5,816 nt of DNA. It comes from Thermococci archaeon. GTDB taxonomy: Archaea > Methanobacteriota_B > Thermococci > Thermococcales > Thermococcaceae. The notes below the pieces were generated by a model, which was not told the origin of the DNA, did no database searches, and saw nothing but the letters and a program-made list of their open reading frames with translations. Every line of letters begins with the position of its first letter. Position 1 is the stretch's first letter. Below are positions 5,398 through 5,816 of this stretch, one piece after another. A program made the translations under genes and the position numbers. Location of the stretch: assembly GCA_003663535.1 (NCBI GenBank), contig QMUE01000102.1, forward strand, positions 1-5,816, read 5' to 3'.

Positions 5398-5404
5398 TTT
5401 ATAA
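5398..5404 (+). promoter_or_regulatory. TATA box of the RHH-sat operon
   Basis: TTTATAA, the same heptamer as at 3063-3069. Initiation should fall near 5425, inside or at the edge of the TTAATTAA array, giving a leader of about 25 bases. It begins only about a dozen bases beyond the estimated right end of the TnpB element, so the element has inserted close to the edge of this promoter and may have removed upstream control sequence. Confidence 0.65.
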
Positions 5405-5426
5405 GTTTAATTAAACTTAATTAAAC
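5405..5426 (+). promoter_or_regulatory. TTAATTAA operator array of the RHH-sat promoter
   Basis: GTTTAATTAAAC (5405-5416) is a perfect 12-bp palindrome. It is followed by CTTAATTAAAC, with the second TTAATTAA core at 5417-5424, exactly 10 bp after the first. A third, weaker half (AGTTAAG, 5429-5435) continues the pattern. Tandem short palindromes one helical turn apart are typical sites for ribbon-helix-helix dimers, and the array lies between the TATA box and the RHH start, the classic position for autorepression. Confidence 0.65.
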
Positions 5427-5450
5427 AAAGTTAAGCTGGGGGTGTTTGTA

Positions 5451-5681
5451 ATGGGAGATGAGGAGAGAAAATATACGACAGTTTCTATACCAAAGCCCCT
5501 CTACGAGAAGATAAAGAAAAGAATTGAGGGCACTGGGTTTACTTCAGTTTCGGATTACGTTACCTACGTTTTGAGGGAGGTTCTTGCAAGCCTTGAGGAA
5601 GAAGAGAAGGAAGAGGTCTTCAGCGAAGAGGAAGAGGAGAAGGTTAAAGAGAGACTCCGTGCTTTGGGGTATCTCGACTGA
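5451..5681 (+). CDS. Ribbon-helix-helix (CopG/Arc-type) transcriptional regulator
   Basis: This 76-residue protein opens with the strand KYTTVSIPKPL (7-17), then helix LYEKIKKRIEGTG, the turn GFTSVSDYV (29-37) and helix TYVLREVLASL, the order of an RHH DNA-binding domain. The strand residues of a dimer would enter the major groove. The C-terminal third is very acidic (EEEEKEE...EEEEEK) and ends in VKERLRALGYLD, a small motif seen at the end of other archaeal RHH proteins. It may serve oligomerisation or an effector contact. I start it at ATG 5451, 6 bases after GGGGGTG (5438-5444), rather than at GTG 5442, which lies within that site. It is followed 28 bases later by sat and very probably controls that operon, itself, and tauE through the TTAATTAA operators (inference). 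Confidence 0.82.
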   Translation: MGDEERKYTTVSIPKPLYEKIKKRIEGTGFTSVSDYVTYVLREVLASLEEEEKEEVFSEEEEEKVKERLRALGYLD

Positions 5682-5709
5682 TTCTCTAAAACTTTTTTAG
5701 GTGATTATC

Positions 5710-5816
5710 ATGGTTTCTAAACCCCACGGAGGAAAATTGATTAGAAGAGTAGCCGCTCCAAAGACAAGGGAGAGGATTCTCAGCGAGCAGCAGGAATATC
5801 CCTCTGCCAAGATTGA
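5710..5816 (+). CDS. sat: Sulfate adenylyltransferase (ATP sulfurylase), N-terminal part, cut by window end
   Basis: Only the first 35 codons are present. The start MVSKPHGGKLIRRVAAPKTR followed by ERILSEQQEYP is the well-conserved N-terminus of archaeal sulfate adenylyltransferase as I know it from Thermococcales and other archaea. The full enzyme is normally about 380 residues. It makes adenosine 5'-phosphosulfate from ATP and sulfate in the cytoplasm, the first step of sulfate assimilation, or runs in reverse. AGGTGAT (5699-5705) lies 4 bases before the ATG. With no promoter between, it should be co-transcribed with the RHH gene and respond to its operator. The active-site HxxH and QxRN motifs lie beyond the window and cannot be checked. 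Confidence 0.85.
   Translation, partial: MVSKPHGGKLIRRVAAPKTRERILSEQQEYPSAKI

Noticed and set aside
5405..5435. TTAATTAA repeats as a CRISPR-like or origin repeat array
   Set aside because: Too short, only two full units, placed exactly between TATA box and start codon; an operator explains them better.
5442..5444. GTG start for the RHH protein
   Set aside because: It is part of the GGGGGTG ribosome binding site of ATG 5451; the three extra residues (MFV) match nothing in the family.
1..5816. tRNA, rRNA or CRISPR array
   Set aside because: No cloverleaf-like sequence, rRNA-like block or regularly spaced repeats were seen on either strand.

Overview
The window looks like a hyperthermophilic archaeon of the order Thermococcales (Pyrococcus or Thermococcus). 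The reasons are GGAGGTGAT-type ribosome binding sites, archaeal TATA boxes, densely packed short operons, a zinc-finger-less IS605-type TnpB, and protein sequences typical of that group, including the distinctive N-terminus of archaeal sulfate adenylyltransferase. This assignment comes from recognition of the sequences, not from a search.

Left part (1-2490): a possible 3' end of a plus-strand gene, then a minus-strand pair that reads leftward. An APC-family amino acid transporter comes first, followed 24 bases later by a metallo-beta-lactamase-fold hydrolase of the COG1237 type, and the pair ends in a T-rich terminator. The transporter promoter carries two identical 15-base partly palindromic boxes 19 bp apart, a probable operator.

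Middle (2491-2991): a decayed fragment of an archaeal AAA ATPase C-terminal (nuclease-like) domain, with a probable frameshift in a T6 run. Two short minus-strand sequences (44-76 and 2959-2991, 27 of 33 bases identical) match the terminal hairpin of the TnpB element further right. They look like solo IS605 right ends or orphan guide-RNA scaffolds.

Right part (3060-5816): a probable sulfur-assimilation locus. It has a TauE/SafE anion permease preceded by a 35-codon ORF, then a small ribbon-helix-helix (RHH) protein followed by the start of sulfate adenylyltransferase (sat). The tauE leader and the RHH-sat leader share an architecture: a TTTATAA box, TTAATTAA-like palindromes with 10-bp spacing, and a nearly identical GGGTGTTTGnAATG start region. 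My reading is that the RHH protein autoregulates its sat operon and also controls tauE, so that sulfate activation and sulfur-oxyanion transport respond together.

A TnpB-only IS605/IS1341-type element (about 4007-5385) lies between these two transcription units. Its TnpB keeps RuvC-like D and D residues, lacks the usual zinc-finger cysteines, and has its RuvC-II glutamate apparently displaced by one position. Its predicted reRNA (omega RNA) would run directly into the RHH-sat promoter. The two most interesting points are the shared operator and the unusual TnpB with its orphan ends.
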